This document shows positions 19,695-31,504 of a stretch of 64,000 bases of DNA, in pieces. Within the stretch, counting starts at the first letter, position 1; each line of letters opens with the position of its first letter. Made by a program: the position numbers and the translations under genes. The stretch is from Leidyana gryllorum EB-2025a (taxonomy: Eukaryota; Apicomplexa): positions 1,550,001 through 1,614,000 of the forward strand of contig JBLWGC010000230.1 of assembly GCA_048772705.1 (NCBI GenBank), in the 5' to 3' direction. The notes below the pieces were generated by a model that had not been told where the DNA came from, did not search any database, and worked only from the letters and a program-made list of their open reading frames with translations.

Positions 19695-22600
19695 TCATTT
19701 CGGCTGCAATCCAACATTCTTAAGATACCAGCGGCGCAGCGCCGTCCAGGTCGGGAAAGTAGTCGAGTGCTGCTTGAGCATATCAAAAATCCAGTTCCAT
19801 ACTCTGTCGCCCATTTTTCGACCGATAGAGGGATTGAGCTCGAGATTTTTGCGTATCAGATTGGCACCTCTGCTCAGTCGGCCAAGGTCAGCTCCGCTGC
19901 ACAAAGGTGTATTCATGGCGGTGTAATTGATCGCCAGAAGGCCTGGAATTATGCATTTCAGTTCTGTGTGTGTCAACTTCTGCAGATCCTCACGGACACC
20001 GGCGAGGTGGTCTCCCTCGATCGATTTCATCAGCCTTCGCTTGAACCAGGCGTAACGTCCCTCCAACAGAGCATCAATCGCGCCCACCAACTCGGGGTTG
20101 GGGGGCCACGTCGCCTGTGACATCAATTCATGCAATGCGGCCACCTGGGGGAATCTTAGGTACGATATCCATCCTTCTTTGTGCAAACGCACACGATCAT
20201 TCACGTAGTCTATGATATCCTCGGCTTCCAGATCTACTGGGGGATTGTCCAATCGTTGGACAGTCACCAACCCGTTCTCATTCAGCACACTGACCAGATA
20301 GCCCACCTTCTTCTCTGGGGAATACAGTAATCTTGCTGACCCCGAATGACGTAGAGTGCCTTGTCCCCACTTGTAACTGGCAAACTCCCGAGTCTGAGGT
20401 CGGCGGTAAAGGGGAGGGCGCACCGGTCTAAAGCCCTCAAGAACTTGGCACAGCCAACACCAAACTACGCACTGTGTCTCCCGGCTGACCAGCAAACGTT
20501 CACCAGCACGGACCCGTGTCCACAAATGATCGATGATCTTCGTCACTGCCTCATCAATGGAGGCTCCTCCGCACACCCTCGCCGACTCTAGCTTCTGCAG
20601 CTCGTTAGCACACATTCTCCACGTCTCTCGCACCATATGTATATCCCGGCTGCCCTTGGATACCGCCCCAACGCTGTTCGGGCACAGTTTCAGGCGAAGA
20701 TTGCTCAGCCAATCCGCAGGAGACAGCATCGGGTTGTCAGCTCTTCCCTCTGACCCTTCACAGACCGTGGTGGAACACTCTGCTTCGGGGGCCACCTCTG
20801 TGCTTACGCACACATTCTCTGGCCCCAGCTCGTTCACCAGGGAGGCCAGTAGATCTCCGGTCGGATCATCCTCACAATCAATGACCATGGGATCAGCGGA
20901 GACATCATTCGAAAATGTGACCCCACTCTCACCCTCGTCAGGTTCTTCGACATATGCAACGATGGACGAGCTATCAACGGGCTCACGCGACGCAGTGCTG
21001 GCGAGCAACTCGGGACAACTGTCCGGCTGCTCTGAGACTTGGGAATGATTGGTCGCTGGCAACGTTCCCGATGTGGTCGCTGGCAACGTTCCCGATGTGG
21101 TCGCTGGCAACGTGACCACCAAGATGCTGATTGGCTCTTGACCACACGACTGAATGGGTATGTTTTCAGACGTTTCCCCCGTTTTTTCCACTCTCTCAAG
21201 TTGTGCAGTGTCGGAACCCTGGCTCTTTCTCTTCGGCGGACAGGCGACCTGCACCAACTGAGCCGACATACTGCCACCAACACCTGGGCGAAGCACTTCC
21301 ACCCAGATTGCATTCTGCTTTTTGTTGGATCTACCGGAATCCTTAGCCATCCCTGGTGGAATGTACACTCCGCTGCTGGTGCTGGGCAATGCCCTATCCT
21401 CTCCCCCCGGTAACTTTGGTAAAATAGATCTAGCGAGAGCCACTGGTCTCCTGTACGGCTTCTCCCGTGTCCTCGTCCTTCTGGAGGCTTTAGAGATGCC
21501 TTGAAGCGCAATGTGCTTCTGGACCGGGATGGTCACAGTCCCCGAGGTGACGACCACATATCTCGCGGGAGTGGCAGATGGAACTATACAAAGTGGAGCC
21601 GGAGTGGGCTCACTTCCATGCGCAGGCTCTGATCTGTCACGCTCGGTATCAGCCAACAAGCCGTGTAGAATCCCCTTCGAGACGTTCGATTGTGGTGGAG
21701 TCCTCACGGTTGCAGAAGCCATAATCACATTACGAGGACCGCTCACTGTCCTCGACGATCTCAGAAGGCCGATCGACGAAAGTCTACGCTTCAACCGCGA
21801 TTCACGGCCTCTCGAAGTAGAAGATGCACCGGCTTTGGAGGCTTCGGGATTCGAAACGTTCTTCAAACTGGTCCCACTTTGTGATTTGGTGCCGGCGAGG
21901 TGGCGACCCATATCACTCTTCGACTCAGGCAGCAAACTTGTCGACTCGTTATCCAACAGAACGCTCGCACCCCTGACGTGAACGCCTGCCCCTTCGACCA
22001 AAATCTTTTCGGCCTCAGGGACCGATACATTATGATCGAGAGACGGCCCAGACACCGTAATATTGTTGACTGCTGAGGAACTCTCACGTCCGCTCCCACC
22101 CTCATTCGGCAAAACCGGATCTCCCTCCGTGTAGATCACAACTTCTTCCGCCGTAAACGGAATTTCATCCGGGGAAACCTCAATCTCATCATTGCACAGC
22201 TGCTCGCCGAGCTCGCCGAGCGCCTCATGGTCAGATTGTGTCATCACAGGCGATAGCTTATTATCAGGACTGGGAGGAGGGTCCATCGCCGGGAGGGCGT
22301 CTGGAGTTACTCCAAAAATCTCGCAAAGGGTGCTGCTATCCCACTCAGCAGGCAGACCGGGGTCTCCAACGCTGGTCTCCTGCAAGTGCTCGCCAAGTGA
22401 AGATTCAAATTCGGAGAAAGTGAAGTCGAATGTATCATCGCGTGCCTCGACATAATCCTCGACTAGTTGGTCTAGTGACTCGTCCAAATCCGCAAACCCA
22501 GCAAGATCAATATCCAGGTGGGTCTGCTCTGAGTCAGCATTCGTCAACAATTCTGTACCAGTCGCCACGTCCCCCTCCCGTATACGACCTTGCTGTTGTT

Positions 22601-22829
22601 GACCTTCCTGTATTGGTATTGGCTCTCCTGAGGCACGTTGCGAGCTATCCGAATGATCAGCTCCGCAAAGCTCTTCGGCGGTTGGAGGCAAAAGACCAGA
22701 GCCACATTGATTCAACCCCGCCCAAACAAGCAAGCGGAGTGCGCCCTGACTACGTTTCCGATCGTGCAGAACTCGACAGCTTCGGGTCATGGACCAGCAC
22801 CAAAAATTTAGAATGCCATCAGTTGGCAT
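19695..22829 (-). CDS. Large acidic, mostly disordered protein with conserved-looking helical C-terminus; function unknown
   Basis: A single open frame of about 1044 residues from the ATG at 22827-22829. The true start could lie further in, since the first 45 residues look unlike the rest. Residues about 60-250 are strongly acidic (LDIDLAGFADLDESLDQLVE), resembling a transcription activation region. The middle is Ser/Pro/Thr-rich and contains an octapeptide repeat. The last 300 residues are richer in Trp, Leu and Arg (WGQGTLRHSGSARLLYSPEK, then WNWIFDML near the end) and likely fold as helices; a distant likeness to TFIIS-N/LEDGF-type helical bundles is possible but weak. I do not recognise the family. 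Confidence 0.6.
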   Translation of the reverse strand: MPTDGILNFWCWSMTRSCRVLHDRKRSQGALRLLVWAGLNQCGSGLLPPTAEELCGADHSDSSQRASGEPIPIQEGQQQQGRIREGDVATGTELLTNADSEQTHLDIDLAGFADLDESLDQLVEDYVEARDDTFDFTFSEFESSLGEHLQETSVGDPGLPAEWDSSTLCEIFGVTPDALPAMDPPPSPDNKLSPVMTQSDHEALGELGEQLCNDEIEVSPDEIPFTAEEVVIYTEGDPVLPNEGGSGRESSSAVNNITVSGPSLDHNVSVPEAEKILVEGAGVHVRGASVLLDNESTSLLPESKSDMGRHLAGTKSQSGTSLKNVSNPEASKAGASSTSRGRESRLKRRLSSIGLLRSSRTVSGPRNVIMASATVRTPPQSNVSKGILHGLLADTERDRSEPAHGSEPTPAPLCIVPSATPARYVVVTSGTVTIPVQKHIALQGISKASRRTRTREKPYRRPVALARSILPKLPGGEDRALPSTSSGVYIPPGMAKDSGRSNKKQNAIWVEVLRPGVGGSMSAQLVQVACPPKRKSQGSDTAQLERVEKTGETSENIPIQSCGQEPISILVVTLPATTSGTLPATTSGTLPATNHSQVSEQPDSCPELLASTASREPVDSSSIVAYVEEPDEGESGVTFSNDVSADPMVIDCEDDPTGDLLASLVNELGPENVCVSTEVAPEAECSTTVCEGSEGRADNPMLSPADWLSNLRLKLCPNSVGAVSKGSRDIHMVRETWRMCANELQKLESARVCGGASIDEAVTKIIDHLWTRVRAGERLLVSRETQCVVWCWLCQVLEGFRPVRPPLYRRPQTREFASYKWGQGTLRHSGSARLLYSPEKKVGYLVSVLNENGLVTVQRLDNPPVDLEAEDIIDYVNDRVRLHKEGWISYLRFPQVAALHELMSQATWPPNPELVGAIDALLEGRYAWFKRRLMKSIEGDHLAGVREDLQKLTHTELKCIIPGLLAINYTAMNTPLCSGADLGRLSRGANLIRKNLELNPSIGRKMGDRVWNWIFDMLKQHSTTFPTWTALRRWYLKNVGLQPK
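21051..21113. repeat. 24-bp in-frame tandem repeat (2.6 copies)
   Basis: Two perfect 24-bp units and a 15-bp partial unit lie end to end. On the coding strand they encode the octapeptide TLPATTSG repeated, inside the disordered part of the 1044-residue protein. The identical units imply recent slippage. Confidence 0.9.
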
Positions 22830-23184
22830 ACACACGGCTTGCGATGTGCCGCCCTACGGCACTCCATCTAACATCCCCGGCGGCTTACCCAACAGGACCA
22901 CATGGGTCATTTACTCCCCTGGCTCAGATATGACACCCCCAGGCTCGATCAGGTGCTGCCGCTCAGCCTATACAGCCACCTTCTCATTGCAATCAATACC
23001 ATCGTGACTCACTGGGCACGCTGAAGCCCAGCTCGGGAGACAAACGTACTGCAGTTAATACTGTACAAGGTATGCACTTCTCACTAAGCATGGACGCTGT
23101 ACAAATCAAACATGAAATGTAGCATGTAACAGCCAGCACGCCTCATCACGCCAGACAAGCCTGCCGTCCTCTGCTCCCCACAGA
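22830..23184. other. Intergenic, no feature seen
   Basis: 355 bp between the acidic protein's start and the presequence-protease stop. I see no convincing exon, although a short upstream exon for the acidic gene (ATG near 22921 on the minus strand, then GTAAG) cannot be excluded. Confidence 0.4.
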
Positions 23185-26100
23185 TCACACACCCCACGCA
23201 GTATCCTGATGGGGCAATATATCTCTCCGGTACAAAGCCGTGTTCCTGGTATCTGCTGGTGGTGGCAGTGCCTTCGACAGTAGCCTCTGTACTGCTAAGG
23301 GTTCTTTCAAACCGGCAACATTCACACTCTCTCGTCCTTTGCTGGGCCCAATGCTCACAGCAATCAAAGGAGAGTTCTCCAACGATTTCTGTAGTATCCG
23401 AGCAAACTCCCTGAAGTCCTCCTTTGTGACACTGATGATTTGTTGGCGAACTCTGTTGAAATGATCAATCGTTGTCCCATGCATCCACCGCAAGAAAGCT
23501 GATAGACCCTTCCCACTATTCGACTTGAGCGCGTCCAGATGGGAGATTGCACGAATGATATACTGATCTATCTGATCTTGAGTCACCTTCTCCGCAATTT
23601 CCATCGCGGCCTCACCACTCCCCAACATCGTCTTATAGGTCTCTTCAATATTTGGATCTGAGTGACTCTCGGTAATGAAAACCCCGTCGCTTTGACGTAG
23701 TTGGAAGCTTCCGCCGTAAGCACCACCGAGGAACCTCACTTTGGGGAATACATAATCTGCAAGAAATCATCCCAAAAAGCAGTTCGCAATCTAAAGACCT
23801 ACCGACACTCAATATGCGAGCAGGGATGCGCTCTTTGAAGTGCACTTCTGTGAGAGGGGCATGAATCTCCCCTCCCAGGTAATTGTTGTACACCATAGCT
23901 GGTATATCCAGGAATATGCTTATCGGTCCACTGGGCCTTGCCCACGGTTCCAAGTCTTGAGCGAAGTGTGGGCGTTTATACTGCCACCCACTCATAGTGA
24001 AGCTATGATTGGTGTCTTCCTCCCCCACAATCGTGCTGGACCCCAATACTTTCTCCAGCACTTTGGCTTGAACAGCGTACAGCGCGCCCGCCAAACTTTC
24101 CTCATCCCCCGTGATGGACACCGCCATTCTGCTGGGGTTTAGAGTTCGAGTCATCAGATCCTTCATCTCCGCACATAAGGCCGGCCAATCTTTTTGAACA
24201 CGTTCCAAGAGCTTGCGCGTCGGTTCCAAACTGGCCATACCCCCCAGCTTTTCTGCTAGGAGACCTCGAAGGCTCATGTACGAGTTGAAGACACCAATGG
24301 CAGTTCGGGATGGCGAGTTCATCGGAGCAGCTTCTTGTGCGTCAATCAATTCTTTGATCCAATGCTCCGCCTTCTCCTGATCCCTTGAAAGATCAGCAGC
24401 AACGATCAATGTATCGGCGAATGTCTCCACACATTTTTCGATGTTCTCCGTTAGACACTACATAAAGCATTACATAGAATAGAACCAATGTCTCACCTGA
24501 GTCGAGTATTGATAGAAGGCAGCCACGCTTGTCGGGTCCGTGATCAGATCCGCTTGCGAGTCGTGCGAGAGTTCCAATTCAGCTCGGATACCACCCGTTT
24601 CTTTCTCCATCACCACCTGACGTTCCGAAGCTTTCATGGTGTCAGTGTCTCCGTGTATCAGAAGATGATGAAGCAGCCCCGCCAACTGCAAATCATCCAA
24701 ACTCAGGTCACGAAGGTCAATGTACATTTTGATGTACGCTATTCCGGCCGTTGGGAGTTCGTGAAGAGTGATTGGTATTTCACTGTAGTGAGTGACTTCG
24801 ATGGGGAGGTCCGCCGACTCGCGACTGATGACATCCAGGGGGAGTTTGGGAAGCTTGGCAATGATCTCTGGGGTGTCAGTGATTTCGTTCAGCGCTTTCA
24901 TTCTGGCTGTTTCGTTGACAATGTCGAGCAGCTCGCGTTCCGTGAAAGAACTCTTCAGCTGCTCTAACTCTTTGAGCTCCTGTACCCGACGGCGACCCTC
25001 GTACTCTGGGTCGCTATGCAGCATGATGGTCACACGATCTCGATTATTCAGCAAGTATCTGCAGACATAATTTAACTCGGAAAGCAGTAAGATCGCTTAC
25101 TTTTCAATGAGGGACTCAAAGAACCTAGGTTCGTCAGCCAAGTTCTTCTTGACGCATTGGAGCGTCTCATCGATTGCAAATCCTGAAAGAGGGTCCATAT
25201 CATTCGTCCACTTGTCCAATATCTTGGCTGCGTATGCCATTCCCTTGTACGGTGCATCCGCTACGTGCTTTCGGATGGCGAATTCTTGGCGGTTGAATGT
25301 CGCTTTCACCGCATCATCCTCCAAACCATCACGCACAATCTGACGCAATCCTTCAAAGATTAGTTCTTCCACCCGACGTTTTGTATCACAAGGATCGGGA
25401 TTATTTTCAGTTTTGGGGTCCTCACACTTGGGAATACCCATGAAACCAGCCTCGAAGAGCATTGCCCGTTTGTAATCACCAAATCCATCATCCACCACAC
25501 TGGTGCCGATGTGACTGTCCTGCAGGTACTTGTATAGTGGAGCTTCCCGTTTGCCCAGCAGAAGTCTACTGAGTAGACTCAAACTCATAGACTCGCACTC
25601 TGATATATCATTTCGATCACCAAGGTAGAAGATGCTGGACACTACATCCTTTGGGGTTTTGCCGTCCGGCGGTCCGTCCACATCAATATATCTGACGTCG
25701 TCCTCCCTCTGCGAGCGGAGAGTGTAACTCGTCGCCCGTCGAAGCTCCTCCGGGTCGGGAGCGAAGTCAGCTGATTCTCCCATACGTCGAGCTGCCCGGT
25801 TAGCGGCAAACGTGAGATAGTCATCGACAAGCTTAAACAAAGGCTCCATTTCGTCTGGTTGTCCAAAGTACACTATATCAGCGTTTGATGGGTGGTAGTG
25901 CTCATAATAGAAGTCCAGCAGATCTTCATACGACATGTGCACGATGTCCTGAGGTCTTCCTCCGGCTTCATTCTGATATACCGTTCCGTTGAGCAGCTGC
26001 TGCTTAAAAGCATGGTGTAGGGGCGCGAGAGGATCGCTCAAGCGACCTTTCATCTCATTGAATACCACCCCAGAGTAAGTGAGGTTGCTGTCCAAGTCTT

Positions 26101-26710
26101 CAAGCTCTAAATGCCAACCTTCTCGTTCAAAGCCGAACTTATCTTCCAGGACAAGGGGATCGAACACGCCGTCTAGATAGACGCTGACGAGATTGTACAG
26201 ATCCTGATAACATAAGGGATTGAGAGTGAGCATGACAGTCGATGACTCACTTTTGTATTAAGCGTTGAAACAGGATATGTAGTACGATCGGGATGGGTAA
26301 ATGCATTCACGAACGTAGACATGGAGGTCTTCGAGAAGTGGTCAAGTGGGAACCGCGATGGATACTTCCGAGAGCCCGATAATACTGCGTGCTCCAAAAC
26401 ATGAGGTATTCCTGTCAGATGTCTCGTTTGCAATGCATTGATTGTGCATACCTTTGTTGTCCTTCGGAATGGTCCTGAAAGACACAGCGAAGGTTTTCTC
26501 CGGTGTCTCGTAATGCGGTAGCAGGCACATAAAGCGTGCTCCCGTCGGAATATGCACAAGCTCTTCGGAGACAAGGTCGTGAAGTTTGTGGTCCTGCTGA
26601 GACACGCTCCGGAATGGCACATCCAAACCGTCCAGAACACTGGCACCTCGCACGATGTGGCCCACCACCACACAATAGATGCCAAAGATACTCCAGCGAC
26701 CGGCCGTCAT
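23185..26710 (-). CDS. PREP: Mitochondrial presequence protease (PreP/Cym1, M16C metallopeptidase)
   Basis: Six exons, 26452-26710, 26251-26411, 25101-26203, 24497-25058, 23803-24457 and 23185-23756, with introns of 39-47 nt, encode about 1103 residues, the usual PreP size. The inverted zinc motif HVLEH lies in GIPHVLEHAVLSGSRKY at about residues 87-103 and is completed only after removing the 40-nt intron 26412-26451. Further family blocks are FVNAFTHPDRTTYPVSTLNTK, DLYNLVSVYLDGVFDP, LTYSGVVFNEMKG and, near the C-terminus, VRFLGGAYGGSFQ. PreP degrades cleaved targeting peptides in the mitochondrial matrix (or an organelle of like origin). The ATG at 26710 gives a hydrophobic, basic leader that could be a targeting peptide, but the 5' end is the least certain part. 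Confidence 0.92.
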
Positions 26711-27263
26711 CTGTGATGTGATATGATCCACTTCGGTTCGACCACTCACCAGTTGATTTTCTGCCAACGCGATTGCTCCGCCAAGTCCTTGGGACGTACC
26801 TTGTCGCTTCCTATGCTTGCAACAACGGGTCAATCCAGTGCAGCAGAACCTGCAGAGCTTTAAGACGTGTCCGAGCCCTGTCGGGAGCTTCGGATCGGGC
26901 TGCGGATAATTCGCCTCGATCGGTGATGTATCGCACACGTGTGTTTGCAGCAGCAGAACGGGCCTGCACTAGATCAATCCAATGAGATGGCTTGTGATAC
27001 ATTCTCCAATGTTCACTCAGGCCACCTCAGTGGTGCGCGTCATCAGCAAGTTTGAGAGAAAGCAATAATGAAGCTCAAAATCCACTCCACACAAGCACAC
27101 ATTTGTCATGAATTAGTCCAAGTCTGCATTGTGCCCGCCGAAGTCGGCTCTAATAGTTCGATTCCTGCCGATGATCGCCTTTGAGAGGACAAGCGAGGTT
27201 GGATTGAAGTGGATGCGAGAAATCGTTGGCAAGACAATCAAATATAATAGAAAAGCTCAGTAA
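26711..27263. other. Region upstream of PREP with an unassigned minus-strand open frame
   Basis: A minus-strand open frame at 26811-27002 starts with ATG (MYHKPSHWIDLVQARSAAA) and is Arg/Ala-rich. A GTACGT donor follows near 26800. It may be an extra 5' exon of the protease gene or a separate small gene; frame continuity to the protease could not be shown. The rest (27003-27263) shows nothing recognisable. Confidence 0.35.
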
Positions 27264-28433
27264 CTAAATGTCAACTCGCTTGCCATCAATGACAACTTCG
27301 AGATTCTCCGGCCTTCTAACAAACTTGAGCTCCACTCCATCTTCGCAGAAGCGATTCACCTCACATTCATCCGACTGAGGGGGCGGTTGGACAGTTCCAA
27401 CTGGGCTAACGGTGGCAAATGCTGAGGTGGGCGGGATGGTGGAGGGTGCAGGAGTTGGGAGGTCAGTGGTTGCGGGTTGAGTTGGTGTAACAACAACCGG
27501 GGGTGTAGTGGTAACAGGGGTTTCGGTAGGGATTTGAGGGCCGCACTCAAGCTCTTCGATAGCGGTAATGATCTCGCTCAGTTTGGCCCAGAAGTCACTG
27601 TGATCCTGAGCTCCAATGTTGACAAAGTTGTCGGTTTGACCGAGGAATCTGTTGAACCATTTCCAGGAGGACCCAGGGAGGCCATTCCAGTACTCAGGAT
27701 CGTACACAAGCGAAGCGAGATACGCCTCAGCAGCGAGCATTGAAAACATCACTTGGTCGGGATTTGGGTAGTACTGGGAAGTGCACTGGGTCTCGGCCAT
27801 CTCATCGATGAAGAGGCCTGTGCTAGGCGACATATTCTGAACATCGTTGCCATCTCCTTCAAAATGAGGAGGTGCGTCTGTGATCATAACAATGAGATTA
27901 GCGGAGTCAATGCTAAGGCTCCAACTCAAGTTGAATGTCTGACCAGCAGCCAGTAATGCTCCAAACTGGTTCTCAGCCGGGTCGCCCCCTCCAACGCGCG
28001 TCAATCCAGCGTAGTAGTTTGTGAGCAAAGTCGCGTTGGTAGTGAAATCGAGGCCGATCTCTTGACAGTAGTCAGTCTCCGGAACTCCAAATGGCACAAT
28101 GGGCTTGTCGCGGAAACTCATTACAGCGAAGCGACTCGAAGGATGAGCTTTGGACAGTTCGGTCACCATGCTCGGCAGTTGGACGTTGACCATCTGATCA
28201 AAGTTGTCATCAAATGAGGCTGTGGCGTCCTGAATCAGTAGTATATCAATTGGGAAGTCGCAAGTGGCAGGGGTCCGATGAGCATAGAAGCTATCGGAAC
28301 GGGCACTCCGATCCTTGTTGTTCTTCCAAGGAGCACTCATTGACGAAACAGACTCGAGAGGGCCATAGACGTCTTCCAAAGTCTTCGAAGAGGCCAAGGC
28401 TCCGACGATGACAGCTATCAGTTGAAAATACAT
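27264..28433 (-). CDS. Secreted von Willebrand A / integrin-beta-like domain protein
   Basis: A single-exon frame of 389 residues with an N-terminal signal peptide (MYFQLIAVIVGALASSK). A vWA/integrin-beta I-like domain spans about residues 60-300: DILLIQDATASF carries a MIDAS motif in the form D-x-T-x-S instead of D-x-S-x-S; GGGDPAEN and VMITDAPPHFEGDG supply the other metal-site loops. A Thr/Pro-rich linker (residues about 305-355) follows, then a short Cys-containing tail. There is no transmembrane segment, so it is likely secreted or wall-bound and may bind a ligand through a divalent cation. The ligand is unknown. Confidence 0.82.
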   Translation of the reverse strand: MYFQLIAVIVGALASSKTLEDVYGPLESVSSMSAPWKNNKDRSARSDSFYAHRTPATCDFPIDILLIQDATASFDDNFDQMVNVQLPSMVTELSKAHPSSRFAVMSFRDKPIVPFGVPETDYCQEIGLDFTTNATLLTNYYAGLTRVGGGDPAENQFGALLAAGQTFNLSWSLSIDSANLIVMITDAPPHFEGDGNDVQNMSPSTGLFIDEMAETQCTSQYYPNPDQVMFSMLAAEAYLASLVYDPEYWNGLPGSSWKWFNRFLGQTDNFVNIGAQDHSDFWAKLSEIITAIEELECGPQIPTETPVTTTPPVVVTPTQPATTDLPTPAPSTIPPTSAFATVSPVGTVQPPPQSDECEVNRFCEDGVELKFVRRPENLEVVIDGKRVDI

Positions 28434-28961
28434 TGAGTTTAAAGCAGCGAGGTTGGGGGAGTAAGAGTAAGAGAAAGAGAGAGGTAGATGTGGATTCAGA
28501 TTCTTGACGATCTAATCTATTGAGTCTCTACGTTATTGGGACTTATGGCACACGCACATCGAGGGCTTGCGTCACCCGAACGGGAGTATGTAATAAACGA
28601 TGGCTCAGATGGTGTCAAGCTCGCGATTTTATATACCTCTGTCTTCATCACTAGCACACCTTCTTTTCTCGTATCTATTTGAGTGCCTATCAGCTCGTCC
28701 GACTGACGTGGGGGTATAGGATAGGTATATCCAGTTCATAGCCTACAACAGAATAAGGGTGGGAGTCAGTGCCTTCTTAGCCCATTCTGCTCGAGAGCTA
28801 TTACGTAGTACGACACTTAAGGTGGCCCGCTTGTTCCGAAATATGGAGAATTGATCCCAAGGACATGGGATGTAGTATGTGAGAACAGAAGTCTTTCGTT
28901 TGTGAACAATATTGAATGAAAGCAAAAGCAGATGTCACAATTTGATCAAAATCTTCATGTT
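28434..28961. other. Intergenic region between vWA gene start and HSP70 stop
   Basis: 528 bp holding the upstream region of the vWA gene and the 3' end of the first HSP70. It includes purine-rich runs near 28461-28485. No gene or defined regulatory motif was recognised. Confidence 0.4.
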
Positions 28962-30887
28962 CTAATCAACTTCCTCAACGGTGGGTCCACCGGGGGCGGG
29001 CTCACCCATGTCACCGGGCATTCCACCGGGCATGCCGCCGGGCATGCCACCGGCTTGGTAGACCTTAGCGATGATGGGGTTGCAGACGGCCTCCAGCTCC
29101 TTCTGCTTGGCCTCAAACTGCTCCTTCTCGGCATTCTCGTTAGCGCTGAGCCAGGCGTTGATCTCATCGATCTTAGACTCAATGGCAGTGCGATCAGCCT
29201 CGTCAATCTTCGACTTCATGTTGTCGTCGTTGATGGTGTTCTTCATAGAGAAGCAGTAGTTCTCCACACCGTTCTTGGCTTCAACGCGCTCCTTGACCTT
29301 ACGATCGTCGTCGGCGAACTGCTCAGCCTCACGAACCATACGGTCGATATCAGCCTGAGAAAGTCTACCCTTCTCGTTGGTGATGGTGATCTTGTTGGAC
29401 TTGCCAGTGGCCTTCTCAACAGCAGAGACGTTGAGGATACCGTTGGCATCGACATCGAAGGTGACATCGATCTGAGGAACACCACGAGGGGCGGGGGGGA
29501 TGCCATCAAGGTGGAACTTGCCGAGCAAGTTGTTGTCCTTAGTCATGGCACGCTCACCCTCGAAGACTTGGATGAGGACACCGGGCTGGTTGTCGGCGTA
29601 GGTGGTGAAAGTCTGGGACTTCTTGGTGGGGATGGTCGAGTTACGCTCGATCAACTTGGTCATCACACCGCCAGCAGTCTCCAAACCGAGAGAGAGGGGA
29701 GCGACATCAAGAAGAAGGAGGTCGGTGACCTTGTCACCACCAGTGTTGGTGAGGATAGCAGCCTGAACGGCAGCACCGTAGGCGACGGCCTCATCGGGGT
29801 TGATGGAACGGCAGGGCTCCTTGCCGTTGAAGAAGTCTTGGACGAGCTGTTTGATCTTGGGGATACGGGTAGAACCACCGACCAAGACGATCTCGTGGAC
29901 GTTCTTCTTGGCGATGCCGGAATCCTTGAGAACCTTCTCGACGGGCTCCATGCATCTGCGGAAGTAGTCGATGTTGAGGTCCTCGAAACGGGCGCGAGTG
30001 ATGCTCAGGTTGAAGTCGATTCCGTCCATATCGAGCTCAACGGAAGCTTGAGTGGCGGTAGACAGAGTACGCTTAGCGCGCTCACACTGAGTGCGGAGAC
30101 GACGCAGGGCACGCGGGTTCTGACGGAGGTCAGTCTTGTGCTTCTTCAGGAACTCGTTGACGCAGTAGTCAACAAGACGGTTGTCGAAGTCTTCACCACC
30201 GAGATGGGTGTCACCAGCAGTGGCCTTGACCTCGAAGATACCCTCTTCGATGGTGAGGAGGGAGACATCGAAAGTACCACCACCGAGATCGAAGACCAAA
30301 ACGTTCTTCTCGCCGGCCTCAGACTTCTTGTCCAAACCGTAGGCGATGGCAGCGGCGGTGGGCTCGTTGATGATACGCAGAACCTCCATACCGGCGATCT
30401 TACCAGCGTCCTTAGTGGCCTGACGCTGAGAGTCATTGAAATAGGCGGGGACAGTGATGACAGCTTGAGTGACCTTGGTGTTCAAGTAAGCTTCAGCAGT
30501 CTCCTTCATCTTAGTCAAGACCATAGCGGAGATTTCCTCAGGGTGGAAAGTCTTCTTCTGGCCCTGGAACTTGACCTCGATGAGGGGTTTGTCATCAGCG
30601 CCAGCACGGACGGTGAAGGGCCAGTGCTTGAGGTCGCTTTGGACGGCGGGGTCCTGGAATTTGCGACCGATAAGACGCTTGGCATCGAAAACAGTGTTCT
30701 CGACGTTGCGAGCGAACTGGTTCTGAGCGGCCTCACCAATCAGACGCTCAGTGTCAGTAAAGGCAACAACAGAAGGAGTGGTTCTGTTGCCTTGGTCGTT
30801 GGCGATGATTTCGACGGCTTCATTCTTGAATACACCCACGCAGGAGTAGGTAGTACCAAGATCGATACCAACAGCGAGTCCAGACAT
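28962..30887 (-). CDS. HSP70: Cytosolic HSP70 chaperone, copy A
   Basis: Intronless, 641 residues, complete. The N-terminus is [14 protein letters not shown]; the nucleotide-binding domain has [33 protein letters not shown] and [15 protein letters not shown]. The substrate-binding domain and lid follow ([20 protein letters not shown]), then GGMP repeats and the cytosolic C-terminal EEVD that docks TPR co-chaperones. All active-site residues (first Thr of [17 protein letters not shown]) are intact. It is the most downstream member of a minus-strand HSP70 array. Large blocks of DNA are identical to copy D at 34721-36655 while neighbouring blocks differ at third positions, a sign of gene conversion. 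Confidence 0.98.
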   Translation of the reverse strand: MSGLAVGIDLGTTYSCVGVFKNEAVEIIANDQGNRTTPSVVAFTDTERLIGEAAQNQFARNVENTVFDAKRLIGRKFQDPAVQSDLKHWPFTVRAGADDKPLIEVKFQGQKKTFHPEEISAMVLTKMKETAEAYLNTKVTQAVITVPAYFNDSQRQATKDAGKIAGMEVLRIINEPTAAAIAYGLDKKSEAGEKNVLVFDLGGGTFDVSLLTIEEGIFEVKATAGDTHLGGEDFDNRLVDYCVNEFLKKHKTDLRQNPRALRRLRTQCERAKRTLSTATQASVELDMDGIDFNLSITRARFEDLNIDYFRRCMEPVEKVLKDSGIAKKNVHEIVLVGGSTRIPKIKQLVQDFFNGKEPCRSINPDEAVAYGAAVQAAILTNTGGDKVTDLLLLDVAPLSLGLETAGGVMTKLIERNSTIPTKKSQTFTTYADNQPGVLIQVFEGERAMTKDNNLLGKFHLDGIPPAPRGVPQIDVTFDVDANGILNVSAVEKATGKSNKITITNEKGRLSQADIDRMVREAEQFADDDRKVKERVEAKNGVENYCFSMKNTINDDNMKSKIDEADRTAIESKIDEINAWLSANENAEKEQFEAKQKELEAVCNPIIAKVYQAGGMPGGMPGGMPGDMGEPAPGGPTVEEVD

Positions 30888-31504
30888 GATGTGAGTTTGA
30901 GTCGATTTGCAGTGAAGGATGAAAATAAATTTCTGAGCCGTACAAAAAACGTCTTCGTTGCGTCTCAGTCGTATCCCTCAAGTGATTTGGTGTCTCGTCG
31001 CGGCTCGAAATCACACTTGTTCTCAAGAGCTTTTCGAACAACCACACTGACTGCACTACTCTTCGCTTGTCCGCAAGTGTAATCCTGACACGCGAAGACA
31101 AGTCTTCTGTGTATCGTTTTGGACCCTTTAGGTCTTGGGTGGTGCTTACCTACACTTCACACATGTCCAGCTCCATACCGATCGTAAGCGAACCTCGCAT
31201 CGCACCCCGAAACTACTTAGGTAACTGAGTCGTTCAAGGAGTAGGTAGACGGATCAGAAAAGTGGACCGATTCAGAAAACGCGACGCTCTTCAGCTGCCC
31301 TCACCCTCCCTATAAGTACTGCTCCTACTACCCCTCGGAAACTCTCTCGCTAAGAGCAGCTGAAAGATCTAATGGCATCCGCCTTGTGATGGGATGTGAT
31401 AGTATTAAAACAGAAAAAGTTAGAGTCTCGATCGGAGTCAATGGAAGGTCGCGCTCATAACCTGGCAGCCCTTTTGACTCGTAGCGGATCAGTTGACAAC
31501 GAGA
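30888..31504. other. Upstream region of HSP70 copy A
   Basis: 617 bp between copy A and copy B. It should contain the copy A promoter. I could not find a clean array of alternating nGAAn/nTTCn heat-shock units. A CTATAAGT box lies near 31311 on the plus strand. No coding sequence seen. Confidence 0.4.

Noticed and set aside
28932-31082. A 716-codon plus-strand open frame opposite HSP70 copy A (and similar frames at 35120-36712 opposite copy D)
   Set aside because: Long antisense frames over HSP70 genes are a known by-product of codon bias. They have Leu/Val/Gly-rich, motif-free text and mirror the sense codons exactly.
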